Source: Adiantum capillus-veneris
Taxonomy: Eukaryota > Streptophyta > Polypodiopsida > Polypodiales > Pteridaceae
Direction of reading: 5' to 3'
Length of the DNA stretch: 64,000 bases
NCBI GenBank assembly: GCA_014529385.2
Contig: CM043945.1
Coordinates: 140,782,241 to 140,846,240, forward strand
Shown: one piece after another, positions 22,517 to 33,900 of the stretch
How the letters are laid out: every line of letters starts with the position of its first letter
How positions within the stretch are numbered: position 1 is the stretch's first letter
Notes under the pieces: model-generated
What the model was told of the DNA's origin: nothing
Databases searched by the model: none
Seen by the model: the letters and a program-made list of their open reading frames with translations, nothing else
Made by a program: the position numbers and the translations under genes

Positions 22517-23130
22517 ATGAGAGCTATTCCACAAATGATTGACTCGAAAAGTCTTCAAGAGATGCTGTCGACACCTTTAACATGCACAATCACACTGTCA
22601 GAACTCTTGAGAGTCAAACCACACTTATGGGAAGACATGGGAAAACATTTGGAGAACAAAGGAATAAAGATTCCTCTTCAGACAAACCCTACGGTAGAAG
22701 AAAGAAAACGGGAAGGTCAACCCAAAGCCCAACCTGTGCCCATAAACAAGGTTGGAGATTACTGTGAAGGTGAGGAAGGTAATACAACCTTACCTATCAA
22801 ATATCAGGATATAAAGACGATAGCTATCCTAGACAGTGGAGTGGGAGTTACGATTGCTACAAAGCAAATCTGGGAGAAATGGGGTCGTCCAACTCTCAGA
22901 AAGATGAGAATGAAATTGCAACTTGCAGATGGGTATGTAGAGAGACCATTTGGAATCCTGGACCAAATAGTTGTAACTTCATGTGGAATTAACTATGAGC
23001 ACACCTTTGCCATGGTAGATTTTGGAAAAACGAACAACTTTGACATTATTTAGGGGCGACCTTTTATGCGTCAACTCAAAATGATACAAGATTGGGGGTA
23101 CGACCAAATTTACCTCATGCATGAGGAGCT
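22517..23130 (+). pseudogene. First aspartic protease of the composite element
   Basis: The frame contains IKTIAILDSGVGVTIATK (about 22810-22860), with the catalytic DSG, a flap-like ADGYVERPFGIL and a closing NNFDII, TAG (23051-23053), GRPFM. The stop replaces the Leu or similar residue of the usual LGRPF motif. It is in the canonical place between gag and RT. It would process gag-pol. Confidence 0.75.
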
Positions 23131-23393
23131 AATAACGAAAATCAACATGAAAGGTCATAGCTATAAAGATGTTGAAAAAAAAACCAGTGCAAGAATTTGA
23201 TTCAATCACAGTGATTGGAAAAGAAATACCTGCGTGGTTGCAAACGAAAGCACATGTATGGATGTGTGGAGCATCTGATTGTGGAGACTTAATCAAAGAG
23301 GAATGTGTGTTGTAAAGGTCAGTAGAAGACAAGGCTTATCTCCCAAAACCTTTCCCTAAACATTTATTTGAGCCATTTGGGTGGATTCAAATA

Positions 23394-24065
23394 TTGTCAA
23401 CCTTGGATGTATGTGTTAACGAATGCACGCCTATAAAATTTTGTGATGATGAAGGATATGACCTAGTAACATTGCAAATGGCTAGCGTCATCCTTGAGTC
23501 AGGATCAGAGAGCGAGGAACGAAAAGAACCACTACATGAGACTGAGTGTAAAAGAATAGTTGATGAGATATCTGTATTGGATGATAGGAATCGAACTGAG
23601 GAGGAATTCACAGATTCACTAATCGATGACCTTCCATCACTGGGTGATGAAATCCAAATGATAGATGCTGATGAAAAAAGAGCAAGTGGATCAGAGACGA
23701 ATAGGAAGTATAAGTCGAGACCGGACAGGTTTTACGAGTTTCCTAACCAAAAACCTAGTTGACAAGAGCGGTATAGATCAAAGAGAACAAGGAAATCAAG
23801 AGCAAATAAGCATAAACCCATGCCTCTTGTCAATGAAAAAACGGGATATCTAAGGCTTGTAAAATTTGATGATTGTGTCAAAGACAAGGTTACTGGCCGG
23901 TTTATCAAAACTAAACCATGGAAAAACAACAAGAAGAACAAGCGAAAAAAGCAAATGACTGAGACACTTAAGGAGGGGAAAAGAGGGTCTAGAAAGACCA
24001 AAACAGAGAGGAAAACAGAGTACAATAAGCTCAAATAGACTCTCAAAGACACATCGACAACTGAA
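23394..24065 (+). pseudogene. Protease-RT linker of the composite element
   Basis: A single frame with stops at 23760 and 24036. The first half is very acidic (ESGSESEERKE, DDLPSLGDEIQ) and the second very basic (KTKPWKNNKKNKRKKQM). I do not recognise a domain; such low-complexity linkers are common in this lineage of gypsy pol. Confidence 0.5.
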
Positions 24066-25840
24066 ATGGAAATAGATGAGGACACGAATTCTGACAAGAT
24101 GGATGTGCTGTCCCATTATAAGAAGTATACCATACAAGATAGGAAAATCATAGTGCAACAACCGATGAGGGAATTGAAGGAACCTGGTACATCATACTAC
24201 GGTCCTAAAAAAGCCAAACGAATAGATCTAGTGGAGCCAAGAGAAGATCCAAAACCTGCATATATTGCCACGGATCTTACTGAAGAAGAGGAAGATCTTT
24301 TGATAGCTATGCTTAAAGAGTGTAGAGATGTGTTTGCATGGTCATACAAAGATCTTAAGGGGGTGGATCCAAGTATCTGTCAACACACAATACCCCTTAA
24401 GAATGACGCCAAACCAAGCAGACAACGTCCTTATACTTACAATGAGACGTTTGCAAGGAAGATCAAGGAGGAGATAGATAAGCTGAGAGGAGTTTATTTA
24501 CAAAATTGAGCACACTAACTGGGTTTCACCAATTTTGGTGGTCCCGAAGAAAAATGAAAAGTTGAGAGTGTGTATCAATCTCAAGAAAGTAAACGTTGCT
24601 ATAATTCGGGACAACTATCCCCTCCCTATTACTGATCACTAGTACGGTTGGCCGCCTTCGGCGGCCTCTCTCCCCCTCCCTCTCTCCCTCTTTATCGCGT
24701 GCAAAGGCGCTTGTTTTTGTTTTGGACTTTATCCTTCAGGTCGCATATTGTGATACGTGTAAAGGGCTCCCCCTTCCGCCATATTATGTTAGTAGATGTA
24801 ATAGAAAGAGTGGCAGGAAAAGAAGCTTACAGTTTCTTAGATGGCTTTTCAAGCAACAACCAACTCGCAATAAAGACAGAGGATCAACACAAGACGGCTT
24901 TTGCAACTGAATGGGGCATTTTTGCATTCAGGGTAATGGCTTTTGGCTTAACGAATGCACCAACCACATTTCAGAGGCTAATGGGTCATGCTTTTAAAGA
25001 ATATCTAAGACAGTTCTTAGAAATTTACATGGATGACTTGTGCGTTCATTCTCTCGTAAGATTGGAGCACATAGAGCACTTGACCAAAGTGTTCAACAAA
25101 TGCAGGCTTTATCAGATTTTCCTGAATTCGGAGAAATGTGTCTTCATGGTAAGACAAGGCAAAATATTGGGACATATAGTGTCCAAAAATGGTATTTCGA
25201 CATACATGGAGAAGATCAGTATAATTGTTGATCTACCACGACCAATAAAGGTAAAGGAGGTACAGGCATTTATGGGCCATTGTGGATATTATCATAGATT
25301 TATTTACTCATACGCTATAATTGCAAAACCTCTTTACGCGTTGATAACTAAATTTGAGTGGACAGATGATTGCGAGAAATCTTTTCAAACTTTGAAGCAA
25401 AGATTGATATCCGCTCCAATTTTGAAGGCTCCAGATTGGGAAAAGATATTCCACATCCACGTAGCTGCATCAGCATATGCTATAGAATGTATACTTGCAC
25501 AACTTGGAGAAAACAACATGGATTTTTCAATCAGTTACTCCAGTAGACAACTAAACAGTGCGGAGAAGAATTACACAACAACTGAAAGGGAGGGTTTGGG
25601 TATGATCATGCTGTGAAAAAGTTTAGACATTACCTACTTTCCAAAAAATTTGTATTCTTCGTTGATCACCAAGCACTACTGTACTTGGTACACAAACCTT
25701 GTAGTACGGGGCGGATTGTACGATGGTTCATCATACTGCTTGAGTTTGACTTCACGGTTGTAGTCAAAAAAGGAACTACACACCAAAGAGCGGATCATTT
25801 ATCTAGAATGGTGCATGGAGAAAACCGAGTAGGAGTTGAT
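24066..25840 (+). pseudogene. Reverse transcriptase and RNase H of the composite element, split by a 146 bp insert
   Basis: The RT begins with EEEDLLIAMLKECRDVFAWSY and QRPYTYNETFARKIKEEI, shifts frame near 24489, and gives TNWVSPILVVPKKNEKL and DNYPLPITDH. A GC-rich insert (24640-24785) breaks it there. It resumes with ERVAGKEAYSFLDGF, MAFGLTNAPTTFQR and YMDDLCVHS. RNase H follows: HIHVAASAYAIECILAQL, YTTTEREGLGMI, FVDHQALLYL and RADHLSRM. The first Asp position of RNase H reads HVAAS, so a key residue is lost. A stop after MIML and a frame change lie near 25615. Confidence 0.85.
24640..24785. other. 146 bp foreign insert inside the RT gene
   Basis: RT coding runs up to the His of PLPITDH (24637-24639) and resumes at about 24786 with VDVIERVAGKE. 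The intervening sequence is not RT. It contains a perfect GGCCGCCTTCGGCGGCC palindrome near 24649-24665, C-rich runs and much higher GC than the flanks. I found no clear target duplication. It may be filler DNA or an organellar fragment; I cannot decide. Confidence 0.6.
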
Positions 25841-25859
25841 GATGATTTGCCAGATGCAT

Positions 25860-26184
25860 ATCTCTTCAACATAGAAATGGTTCCAAGATGGAGCGAGGAT
25901 GTAATTCCTTTGTTGACTATTGGGTCATTGAATTTGACAAGACAACCATCTACCATTGCAACATCTAGATCATTGGTAATGCTGGCTGGAAGGCTATACA
26001 AACAGGGATCGGATTAAATCCTTAGGCTTTGTGTTGAATCAAGTGAACATAACTTGTATCTAAACCAGGCTCATGTACAAACAACGAGGATTTACAATGG
26101 GCATGCACAGATGTATCAAAGATTGATGAGAATGGGTCTATACTCGCCGAAAATGCAACAAAGTTTTCATGTGCATATCAAATC
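25860..26184 (+). pseudogene. First HHCC zinc-binding module (extra copy)
   Basis: After RNase H the frame gives VPRWSEDVIPLLT, then LAGRLYKQGSD, a TAA, LRLCVESSEHNL, and a zinc-binding pattern QAH, eight residues, GHAQ, then KSCIIC (about 26065-26170). It corresponds part by part to the next module at 26240-26590 (APRWSNYIVEYLT, NLYKRGKDNQLRMC, QAHGGQDGGHF, RCDDCQRTK). The gene thus carries two successive pre-integrase plus HHCC modules. Spacing between the two histidines is eight residues here and six in the second copy. Confidence 0.65.
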
Positions 26185-27558
26185 ATGTATTATCTGCACT
26201 TTTCAAATCCGATAGAACACGCGACTCTATCAAAATTATCTGTAGCACCCCGATGGAGTAACTACATTGTAGAATACCTCACCACCGAAATATTGCCTGA
26301 AGGGATGAGTAGATCACGTCTCAAAATGATCACGAAAGAGGCAAAAAAGTATGTATTGATTGAGGACAATCTTTACAAGAGGGGAAAAGACAATCAATTA
26401 AGAATGTGTGCGACGAAAGAGGAATACATTCCTATCTTAGAGCAAGCACATGGCGGACAAGATGGAGGACATTTCTCAGCTGAAAAAACGGCCAAAGCAA
26501 TTCTTATTGCTGGCATATGGTGGCCTACACTATTCATGGACGCTGAAGAGTTTGTGAAACGATGTGATGATTGCCAGAGGACAAAGATTCCTAGAGCACG
26601 AGATGACATGCCCTTGAGGCCAATGATGGGGGCAAGAGCATTTGCAAAATGGGGAATAGATTTTGTAGGACCCAATTGTGCCTCCTGGATATAAAACGCA
26701 TGCTAAATACATTATTGTGGCAACAGATTATCTAACAAAGTGGGTTGAAGCAAAAGCAACAATCAAAACTGATGCAAAAACGACAACACAGTTTTTGTAT
26801 GAGAACATTTTCACCAGATATGGCTTACCAATAGAGATAGTGAGTGATAGAGGGACTCATTTCGTCAATGAAGTGATCGAATTCCTATTGGATGAATTCA
26901 TGGTAATTCACAGGAAGTCAGTTCCCTATCATCCATAAGCTAACGGCCAAGCAGAAAGTACGAACAAGATTTTGGTGACAATTCTCACGAAAAATGTTAC
27001 TGAATCGAGAGTCGACTGGGATTAGAAGCTGCAGGGCATATAGCGTAGCGTACAAAACCTCAATCGGAACGACTCCGTTCAACATGGTTTATGGAATTCA
27101 AGCGATTTTGCCACTTGAATTTATTATCCCCACACTTCGGGTAGCTAAAGAATTAGAATGGACTGTTATCCAATCAAATAGATAACCTGGAAAAATTGGA
27201 TGAAACTAGATTGAGAGCAGTTGCATCAATCTATGCGCAAAAACGAAACATGAAATCATTCTTTGATCAACATGTCATCAGCAAGGAATTTGCTACGGGG
27301 GATTACGTCTTAATGTATACCCTGAAACAACATTCCCGGAAACTCAAAAAGCAAGGCAATGGACCCCATGTGATTCATGACATATCATCTAGCGGTGCCA
27401 TTAAGCTTTCGACATTAGAGGGAGAGGAGATGCCAAATTGGATTAGTGGCTGCAGATTAAAGAAGTACAACCTACCACTAACCTCGGAGATGCTTGCCAA
27501 AATCCACGCTGCGAAGGAGCGCAAGAACAAAGCAAATGAGACAAAAGCTCAAGCATAG
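26185..27558 (+). pseudogene. Integrase of the composite element
   Basis: The second HHCC module is followed by the core domain: KWGIDFVGP (first Asp), SDRGTHFVNEV (second Asp) and ANGQAES (Glu). A TAA at 26936-26938 stands before the ANGQAES motif, where the usual codon is Gln. Frames change near 26680 and 27000. The C-terminal part GTTPFNMVYGI, LPLEFIIPTLRVA, then KSFFDQHVISKEFATGDYVL and NGPHVIHDI is a GPY/F-like tail. No chromodomain is present. Not functional. Confidence 0.85.
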
Positions 27559-27630
27559 GAGGAGTCCAGAATCAGTATTTTAAAGCGGGAACATAAATTA
27601 CAACAACAAAGACTTCCTCAACCAGCACAT

Positions 27631-28170
27631 ATGGCTCAAATTCCTCTTTCTATAATTCACAATGACGAGCAATGGGAAATAGGAATTGATGTGCGCATCA
27701 ATGTCAGACTTCCGAATGGAAGATATCAACGAGCATCGATTGACACAGGGGCAAGAGTCAATGTGGTCAACTTCTCCACTTACAAGATGCTTACCGACGA
27801 ACCTCTAGTGCAATCCACACGAGATTTACAAGCCGAAAACGGGGCAACAATGCCAACATTGGGGATAGTAAACTTACCAATCAATATTGATGGAAATAGT
27901 TATCCTCATCAATTTTTTGTAATGAAAGACAGAGGAATCAGAGAATCACTATGTTTGGGAGTTCCATGGATGAGAACGTACAATGTAGCTACCAAAAGGT
28001 CACAACATGCGCTGATGTACACACACAACTCCAACACGTACATGACTCCATTTGCCAAAACAGATCACTCGTGGCCGATTATCCTCATCGACAAAAAGCA
28101 ATCAGCTCATCAGTCAGAAACACCAAAAACGGCTGTTCGGAAAGTATGGATAAAGAAAACCGTCATGTAG
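27631..28170 (+). CDS. Second retropepsin-like ORF, downstream of integrase (179 aa)
   Basis: An uninterrupted frame beginning MAQIPLSIIHNDEQWEI. At about residues 40-50 it has ASIDTGARVNVVNFSTYKML, with the catalytic DTGA. A flap-like region (ENGATMPTLGIVNLPINI) and SLCLGVPWMRTYNV near residue 105 follow, equivalent to the LG(R/A)PW motif that closes a retropepsin fold. The family cuts polyproteins as a homodimer. It is separate from the protease at 22517-23130 and stands 70 bp after the integrase stop, where gypsy elements normally have no protease. Its C-terminal 60 residues are basic and Ser/Thr-rich. The function here is inference. Confidence 0.65.
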   Translation: MAQIPLSIIHNDEQWEIGIDVRINVRLPNGRYQRASIDTGARVNVVNFSTYKMLTDEPLVQSTRDLQAENGATMPTLGIVNLPINIDGNSYPHQFFVMKDRGIRESLCLGVPWMRTYNVATKRSQHALMYTHNSNTYMTPFAKTDHSWPIILIDKKQSAHQSETPKTAVRKVWIKKTVM

Positions 28171-28509
28171 AACAAACAGAGATAGATATGGCTACCCAAG
28201 GCACAAATCCCGATGACAGCAACACCATATCAAAGAACTTCAAGAGGTAATCCACACTGGAACTGGCAACCAAAGCTGGAAACAACCAAAAATTCAGCGA
28301 CAAAGATCGAAGGGAGACCAAAAAGTAAACACAGAAAGTCTGAACTAACAAAATGGCAATGGAAACCTAAGAAAATTCAGGAACCTACATTAAAATCGGC
28401 AAATATGAAAAAAACCGATTACAAATGGGTTCCAAAAATAGTTTCCATCAAAAAACCAACAATCAAGGAGAGAGCAATCAAATTGCAAGCTCTTCTGTTC
28501 CATAAATAG
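28171..28509 (+). pseudogene. Basic C-terminal extension after the second retropepsin
   Basis: The frame at 28213-28509 has lysine-rich, Trp-containing repeats (NWQPKLETTK, TKWQWKPKKIQ, YKWVPKIVSIKKP). It looks like an extension of the preceding ORF after a frameshift near 28170. No domain is recognised. A nucleic-acid-binding tail is possible by composition only. Confidence 0.4.
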
Positions 28510-28688
28510 CTAGCCTCGCCATCCAAAGCCACTGAACTTTACATTCAGTCCTCGCATCTTGCACAGCACTTTGTTTCCAATGCATTGTCTCAAACATGAG
28601 GATAGGGACACATTACACGGCTGTGCATAGACACAGATTTCAAAACCCATGCACATGGACACAACCTTCGTCCGGGACGACTCAGTTT

Positions 28689-28701
28689 AGGAAGGGGGGA
28701 G
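28689..28701 (+). other. Internal copy of the polypurine tract
   Basis: AGGAAGGGGGGAG is identical, 13 of 13, to the polypurine tract at 34201-34213 that precedes the 3' LTR. Here it is followed not by an LTR but by TAACTGCTGAATC and a leader-like region. Confidence 0.6.
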
Positions 28702-30963
28702 TAACTGCTGAATCGAGCACCAATCAGGAGCATTAAGGGGTCCAACATGTATATATGTACATAATGCGTGTGTTTGTTGTTTTTTTCATTTCTTAGAGTT
28801 CAATTTCGAACAAATTTGATCAAAATCTGGCATTTTTAGTGTTTTTATCATCCAACCAGCATAATAATGAGCTGTAATGAGAAAATATGGAGCATTGGGA
28901 TGCTTCTAGTGAAAATATATGCTTAAGGGTGAGTACAATAAATTTTGGCTAACTTTTGCCAGTTCATAAGTATTTTCAATTTATTTTGTTTGATTTTCGT
29001 TAATAATCTTTCAAAATATGAAAAATATCTTCCAGAGTGTCGGAATCAAGTTCTGGAAGCAAACGCCGAAGTATCATGATAGGGTCATCAAGCATGGAAG
29101 ATATGAAGCTAATCTGAAGATGTCGAATTTCAGCCTTAATGATCATGACCACACTTCACCAGAATCGCATCAAATGGTCATACGACGCCAGAGTTTGACC
29201 CACAGGTGGTATACAAATTATCTCAATATCAAAGGTAAGGAAAATCAGCCCTATGTCACGAAAACCTCGGGAAGATATGAGTCAGGTAGGGCAAATTCTA
29301 GCCCATTGTTCATTTTCACATTTTGAGAGAGAAAAAGAGAGCTTCTTGACCTAGAGCGAGCTGCCACATTTCTACCCCATACAGATGTTCGGAGCCAGCA
29401 TTTCATACCAAATTTCACAGGTATGTTCTTTATCAAGTAAAGATCAAGTCTATTACGCATGCAAGCGCGAATCATTGCACAACGGGTGAATGGATGAAAT
29501 CAAAGTTGGATTGAGTCGAATAGGTCAAGGGCCCTTAGAGGCATCATGAAAAAACTTTTTCAAACACAGAACACATCAATGTGTTCCTCACAATGTCAGG
29601 AACCAGGCCATGTGGTCAGATATCAACGATCGCGATCGGTGTACCCCACTGACCAAACTTGGCACAGAAATTGCAAAAAGCCTCCCCTCAACTTCGCCAA
29701 CAAACTGCAGGTATCAAAAATAAAATTGGGGTCCATGGTATGATCGCGATTGGTGCCCCCAGATGCAGGTTTTAGAAATTTTGGCTTGACCCAGGCTTAG
29801 AACTCAGTGAGGGATACACTCTCTTGAATTTTCATGGAAAATGCACAGATTTTGCTCATAGAATGGGCCAAATTTGTCAAACACACCCGAATCCGGAAAA
29901 TTGACCTACAACTATCAAAATTTGACTGAAAATTAAGACGGGTGGTTTGAAAGGCATACTTGTCCGACTAGGAGTCAGCACAGTAGTAGAAAACCCTGAA
30001 TGGAGCTCAGAATCTTCTGCAAGGACGAAGATGACCATTTCAGTCTCGAGTGATCACACAAGGGAAGAATTTGGTCGAACTAATGTCAAAGACTAAAATG
30101 TGACTTAGAGATTCCCAATTATCCCATTGGTATCCAAAGAATGCCTGAATAATACACAAGTCTGGAAAATCTTCCAAGACAGGGTAAAAAGTGCCTGATC
30201 AAGTTAGAATCAGACAACGGAGTAGGCTGATGGTAGCAACACATTATGGAAGCAGTTGAAGCTCAAAAACTAACATCAACTAACTCCAGGCTCCAACCAA
30301 AATTCATCAGGAAAACCGAATATGGTTAGACTTAGTAAAATAAGGTCAAACAGTGAAAAATTACTCTAATTTGTTCATTTTAAGTCCAAACTTGAAAATA
30401 AATCATCAGTGGGCTAGGCAGGCATAGGGGACCAAAGCCATCCAATTTTCACCCAAAAAAGCCCAGGTACTACGATCGCGATTGGTGTACCTCAGCATCA
30501 AATTTTGACCAAAACCTAACAGATCTTTTGTACACATCATGTACAAGTCACCCATCAAGTTTCAAGCATATCGGACATCAAAAACCCATGAAAAATCAAA
30601 GTCTATTCCAAAACTCCCATGTAACCCAAAATTGGGACTTATAAACTCAAAAGTGGTTCAAATAAAAGATAGAGTGGACCAAAATGACCCTCTAGCTATC
30701 AGCAAACCACTCATGTGATCAAATCTCATTTTGGCCTCTGTACTACGATCGCAATCGGTGTACCTCAGGCCCAGATTTGGCTCAGATTTCAATCAGTCAT
30801 AGCTCTAGTCTTCCTGGTCCCACTGGTGAAATATGGACAAGAATGGATGAGATTTGTTCAAGTTATGATCAATTTTAACTTTTGAATTTCTTTTTACTAA
30901 AAGTCTAAATGCTATTGGTTGCGAAAGGAAAATCCTGACAGCTTGTGATTCTAATGACACAGA
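28702..30963 (+). other. Second leader-like non-coding region with CGATCGCGAT repeats
   Basis: No convincing coding sequence. Four more copies of the short repeat seen at 17.6-18.4 kb occur at 29625-29653, 29739-29766, 30471-30499 and 30744-30772, in the same orientation and with the same neighbouring GCCCAGGTACTACGATCG context in one copy of each set. This region is thus the counterpart of the 17.1-18.7 kb leader. Confidence 0.65.
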
Positions 30964-33900
30964 ATGCCTCGCCAAAAGCAAGCAAGGCAGTGGACAATAA
31001 CACCATATGAAGTGGACGAGTTCTCTACAAACGAAAAAGCTCACATCTCAGATGAAACACTAGCTCAGATCGCTGCTCACATTTTGATCGCAAAGTTTAG
31101 GGATACTGATGGTGACATGGTAAAGATGACTATCATGCCTCGGGAAATATGGAATCTCCATTGAAGGCCGAAGGTCACAGAAGCCATGCGGGCTGTACAT
31201 TTGGAGCAGTTTTTCAGATTGCAGCCATGGGGAATAGACTTCATGAGGGCCCACGAGCTCATGAGCTCGATACAGTATGATGGGCAAGCAATGCTCATCG
31301 ACAAGGATGGTTCAAAGGCAAAAGTAAAGATCACAAAAGAAATCATCAATGAAGCTTTACACTTCCTTCCAGGGCAACATGACTTGGTGGCAAAGACCAA
31401 GTCAGGCTGGATAACGAGAAGGCATTTATCAAAGCAAAAGGAAACAAGTACAAGTACAATGACATGATATACGGTGAGATGGAGTTACCAATGAGATTGA
31501 TCTTTCAGCATTTCAGGGTACAAAAGCCTCCTCGCTACACTGAGCCGATCCTGCACATTGCAGTGGTCATGGCTCTAGCAACATCTCAAAACAGAACCAT
31601 CCGATGCGATTATGGTTCTTACATCTTGGAGAACTTGATCGAAGAAAATTTTAAAAGCTCGGCAAAGAACAAAAGCTACATGAGTGCAGGGCCAATGATA
31701 ACAAGAATAGCATACCAAGCTTTGGGCATGATTGAAGACTTGCCGGCGGTCAGTTCTCAAACGGCCTTGATTCAGAAAGCAAAGCTGGTTGCTCACTCAG
31801 TAAGGATGACCACTAGCGCAACATCATCGCGCTTGGCCAAGGCATCCAACAAGAGCTTAAGCGATGAAGAACAGACAGGACTGAAGACGAGGGAAACTCT
31901 CAAGGGTCAAAAGACAAAGGACTATTGGAATTTGAAGAAAGCGACGAGGAAGACTCCACCACACAGCTTGAGAGAAGAAAGAGGGAAAGAAGTACAGTGC
32001 CTCAGTCTGACCTTCAAAAAGCATATGTAGAGGCCCAACAAAGAATTGAGGAAAGAAGGACCAAGTTGCAGGCTGATAGAAAAGCAAGAGTTGCTGCAAC
32101 ACAAAAAACAGAAAAACAAAGGCTCGAGAAGGAAAGACAAGAAAGAATAGAAAATGCAGCTCGCATACGGTCTGAAAAACAAAGGTTATAAGCAGAACAA
32201 AAGGCTGCAGAAGTGGACATTTATTCTTAGTCCACTGAAGGAACAAAGGAGAAAGAAGCGGCTGAAGATTTGAACCAAGCAGAGCAATTAAAGAAAACTC
32301 AAAGAGAGAGGAATGTGGAAGCACGACGGGCGGCGGATTTGACTCGCCAAAGAATAATAAAGATTTTAAAGAAAAGAAAAGCGGACGCGTCTGCTTCATA
32401 GCCAAGGGAAGATGCATAAAAGAAGAGGCATGTCGAAGAAGTGGAGAAATCACCACATCCTCCCTCGCCTAAATCACCACGTCCTCCCTCGCTGAAATCT
32501 CCTCCTCCTCCTCCTTCTCCATCAACCAAAAAACATGCAAAAATCTGGGCAAGAGGAGTTAGAGAGCTTGCGGGCACAACTGGAGCTCACAACACAAGAA
32601 AGAGACACTGAGCGACAGCAGGCTCAGAGTCTCTGATCAGAGACCTGGTGGATGTCAGGACTGAGTTGACCACCAAGGAAAAAGAATGCCAAGAATTGAC
32701 AGCAAAGATACGAGAGCAACGAAGCAGCTTGATTATGAAAGCGCAAGGTTTCAGAGGGTTAATAGCTCATACCTCACTGTCAAAAGCACTTTAACAACCT
32801 TGATGGCAAACCAAGAACCTGCTGTGGAGCATTGTTGTCCAAATCAGACAATGCTGCAGTAGTGAACACTCTAGCGGCATTGAAAGGGGAGCTAGAGCAA
32901 GAAAACCCTCAAAGACAGCTACTCTTATCGAGAATGATGGCCCAGACGGCGGCAAACGAGCAAAAGGTAAAAGAGCTGGAGTAGCAATTGGCAGAGGCGA
33001 GATAAAAAATAGAGACGCAGAAGCAAATCAGTGAGACATTGCTGAAAGAAAAAGAAGCATTGATTTCTCAACAACAAATCAGAACAGACGCATCCCAGGT
33101 GCAACTGCAACTGCTGTCTAGTCAAGACCTGCCTGATTTGCTTGAAACTTCACATGAAGGAGAACAAGGACAGGGATAGGCCGAGGTAGACCTAGATATT
33201 AGAGATGAGCTCACTAAAAGCATCAAGGACATGCCAAAGGGACCAGCAAAAGATTACATGATATAAAAAAAGAAGATAATGGAGTCAGCGGCCCTGGCGT
33301 TCTTACAGCCAGAAGAGCAGGTGGAGGGGTTTGTCCACGAGTACTTATCGTTTCCCTTGATATGTCACGAAGCAATCCTATGGAAGGAGAAGATGCGACT
33401 GACCCTGTCGCGAAACAAAGACGGAGATTACGAAGGTGTAGCACTAACAGCTGAAGAAGCTTAGGTTCTCATCGAAGATCACCCTAAATGGAGGCAGAAG
33501 TGGCTAGACAAGCGGCCACCACAGGATCTAACCAACTACCACAACGCTCCTCAGCACATTCAAATAGATCCTACTTTCTGCCCAGTCCCTAGAAGACGCA
33601 CATGGAAGGAGTTTGCAGCATGGAAAGGCTCAAGGAAGCAAAAGTTGAACTACCGAGTCCTGACATCGCAAAATTCTCCTACACTAGCCTATGTAGTCAA
33701 CACTCTGAATTCGACAATCACCTTGCTGCAGGATGTCCCCGACGTGGCCTGTCAGATGTTGGTAAAGATAGCCCGGATGATCGTCACCTGCATCCAGGTG
33801 TTCAAAGACATTGAAGGCAATGATCATCCGTGGAATCTGTTCTTAGAAGGGTATAGAGGAATTTGCTGGAATCTCCAAGATTCACCACCCCGACATATTC

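Noticed and set aside
17616-30772. CRISPR-like array, because a short repeat recurs at intervals
   Set aside because: Spacing is irregular (about 100 to 700 bp, plus an 11 kb gap), the repeat is degenerate and the context is a plant retrotransposon.
31857-32456. Minus-strand open frame of 199 codons with hydrophobic, Phe/Leu-rich sequence
   Set aside because: It is the complement of the Lys/Glu/Arg-rich coiled-coil coding sequence on the plus strand, which routinely yields hydrophobic antisense frames.
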